34,189 nucleotides of DNA from Chitinivibrionales bacterium (GTDB taxonomy: Bacteria > Fibrobacterota > Chitinivibrionia > Chitinivibrionales > WJKA01). The notes under the pieces were generated by a model. The model worked only from the letters and a program-made list of their open reading frames with translations. It was not told the origin of the DNA and did not search any database. The DNA is taken from NCBI GenBank assembly GCA_014728295.1, contig WJLW01000038.1, forward strand, positions 1 to 34,189, written 5' to 3'. The translations under genes and the position numbers were made by a program. Of the stretch, positions 34,038 through 34,189 are shown in pieces; positions within the stretch are counted from its first letter, which is position 1; every line of letters starts with the position of its first letter.

Positions 34038-34189
34038 TAGTGTATCTCAATACGAATATGTTACCACGGGCTCTTTTCATCCCTGTCTTCGTTGCTCATC
34101 AGTTGAATACACCCGGTATTCGCCATCTTCGCGCCTCAACAGGAACGAAAATGGCTCCTCGCAAACACACACTTATTTGAGATACACTA
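34038..34189. mobile_element. MITE-like element with terminal inverted repeats at the window edge
   Basis: Left end TAGTGTATCTCAATACG (34038-34054); the right end, read inward on the minus strand from 34189, is TAGTGTATCTCAAATAAG. They match except for one missing A and one base. The element is about 152 bp and carries no transposase. Both known left ends (here and at 25823) are preceded by CTAGTG, so the true repeat may begin a few bases further out and continue past the window edge. No family is assigned. Confidence 0.65.

Overview
The window looks like a bacterial chromosome fragment from a flagellated, Gram-negative, glycan-degrading organism. The MlaD-type MCE protein, several lipoproteins, huge fibronectin-III surface proteins with parallel beta-helix ends, and secreted proteins ending in a YDIRGR/VYSLTGK-type tail domain would fit a Fibrobacterota-like (Chitinispirillia/Chitinivibrionia) or other FCB-group lineage. 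This placement is inference from gene style, not from a marker-gene comparison. Both ends are cut: the left inside a secreted-protein gene, the right exactly at the terminal inverted repeat of a small repeat element.

1-4.7 kb: start of a secreted protein with a good housekeeping promoter, a DUF4398-like lipoprotein, a secreted protein of unknown function and sulfatase copy 1. 4.7-9.5 kb: a 1588-residue Fn3/beta-helix surface protein on the opposite strand. 9.7-11.2 kb: sulfatase copy 2, preceded by a short ghost of the same secreted gene that precedes copy 1. The 1385-bp sulfatase unit is thus part of a larger duplicated locus, and its right edge abuts a beheaded nuclease gene.

11.2-14.9 kb is a scrap zone: a nuclease start, an intact family-2 glycosyltransferase, a remnant ORF with a 20-bp duplication, the first 33 codons of an MDR dehydrogenase, the inverted tail of a BcrA/BadF-type ATPase, a secreted protein that is 5'-truncated and frameshifted before its tail domain, and an orphan toxin.

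14.9-21.4 kb: a COG4324-type metallopeptidase, then flagellar genes fliD-fliS-fliT-like on the minus strand with a FliA (sigma-28) promoter. An unrecognised gene at 16231-16701 has a textbook sigma-28 promoter, which makes it a candidate new late-flagellar gene. MlaD and a DUF5610-like gene follow.

21.4-23.6 kb: a gene-free region with a perfect 23-bp palindrome, an AT-rich tract, a helically phased array of GTTGA-core motifs and a consensus DnaA box, then dnaA. This is a candidate oriC or dnaA autoregulatory region; dnaN does not follow. 23.7-27.3 kb: a signalling block with a REC-GGDEF-HD-GYP regulator, a STAS protein, an FHA-class III cyclase and a small orphan protein.

27.6-34.0 kb: a one-carbon/corrinoid block with a zinc alcohol dehydrogenase, MtaC-like corrinoid protein, MtaB-like methyltransferase with all zinc ligands, a GntR/periplasmic-binding-protein regulator, and a URO-D-family protein divergent from an AraC regulator. 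A short inverted-repeat element closes the window; part of it also lies at 25.8 kb. No tRNA, rRNA, CRISPR array or intact transposase was recognised.
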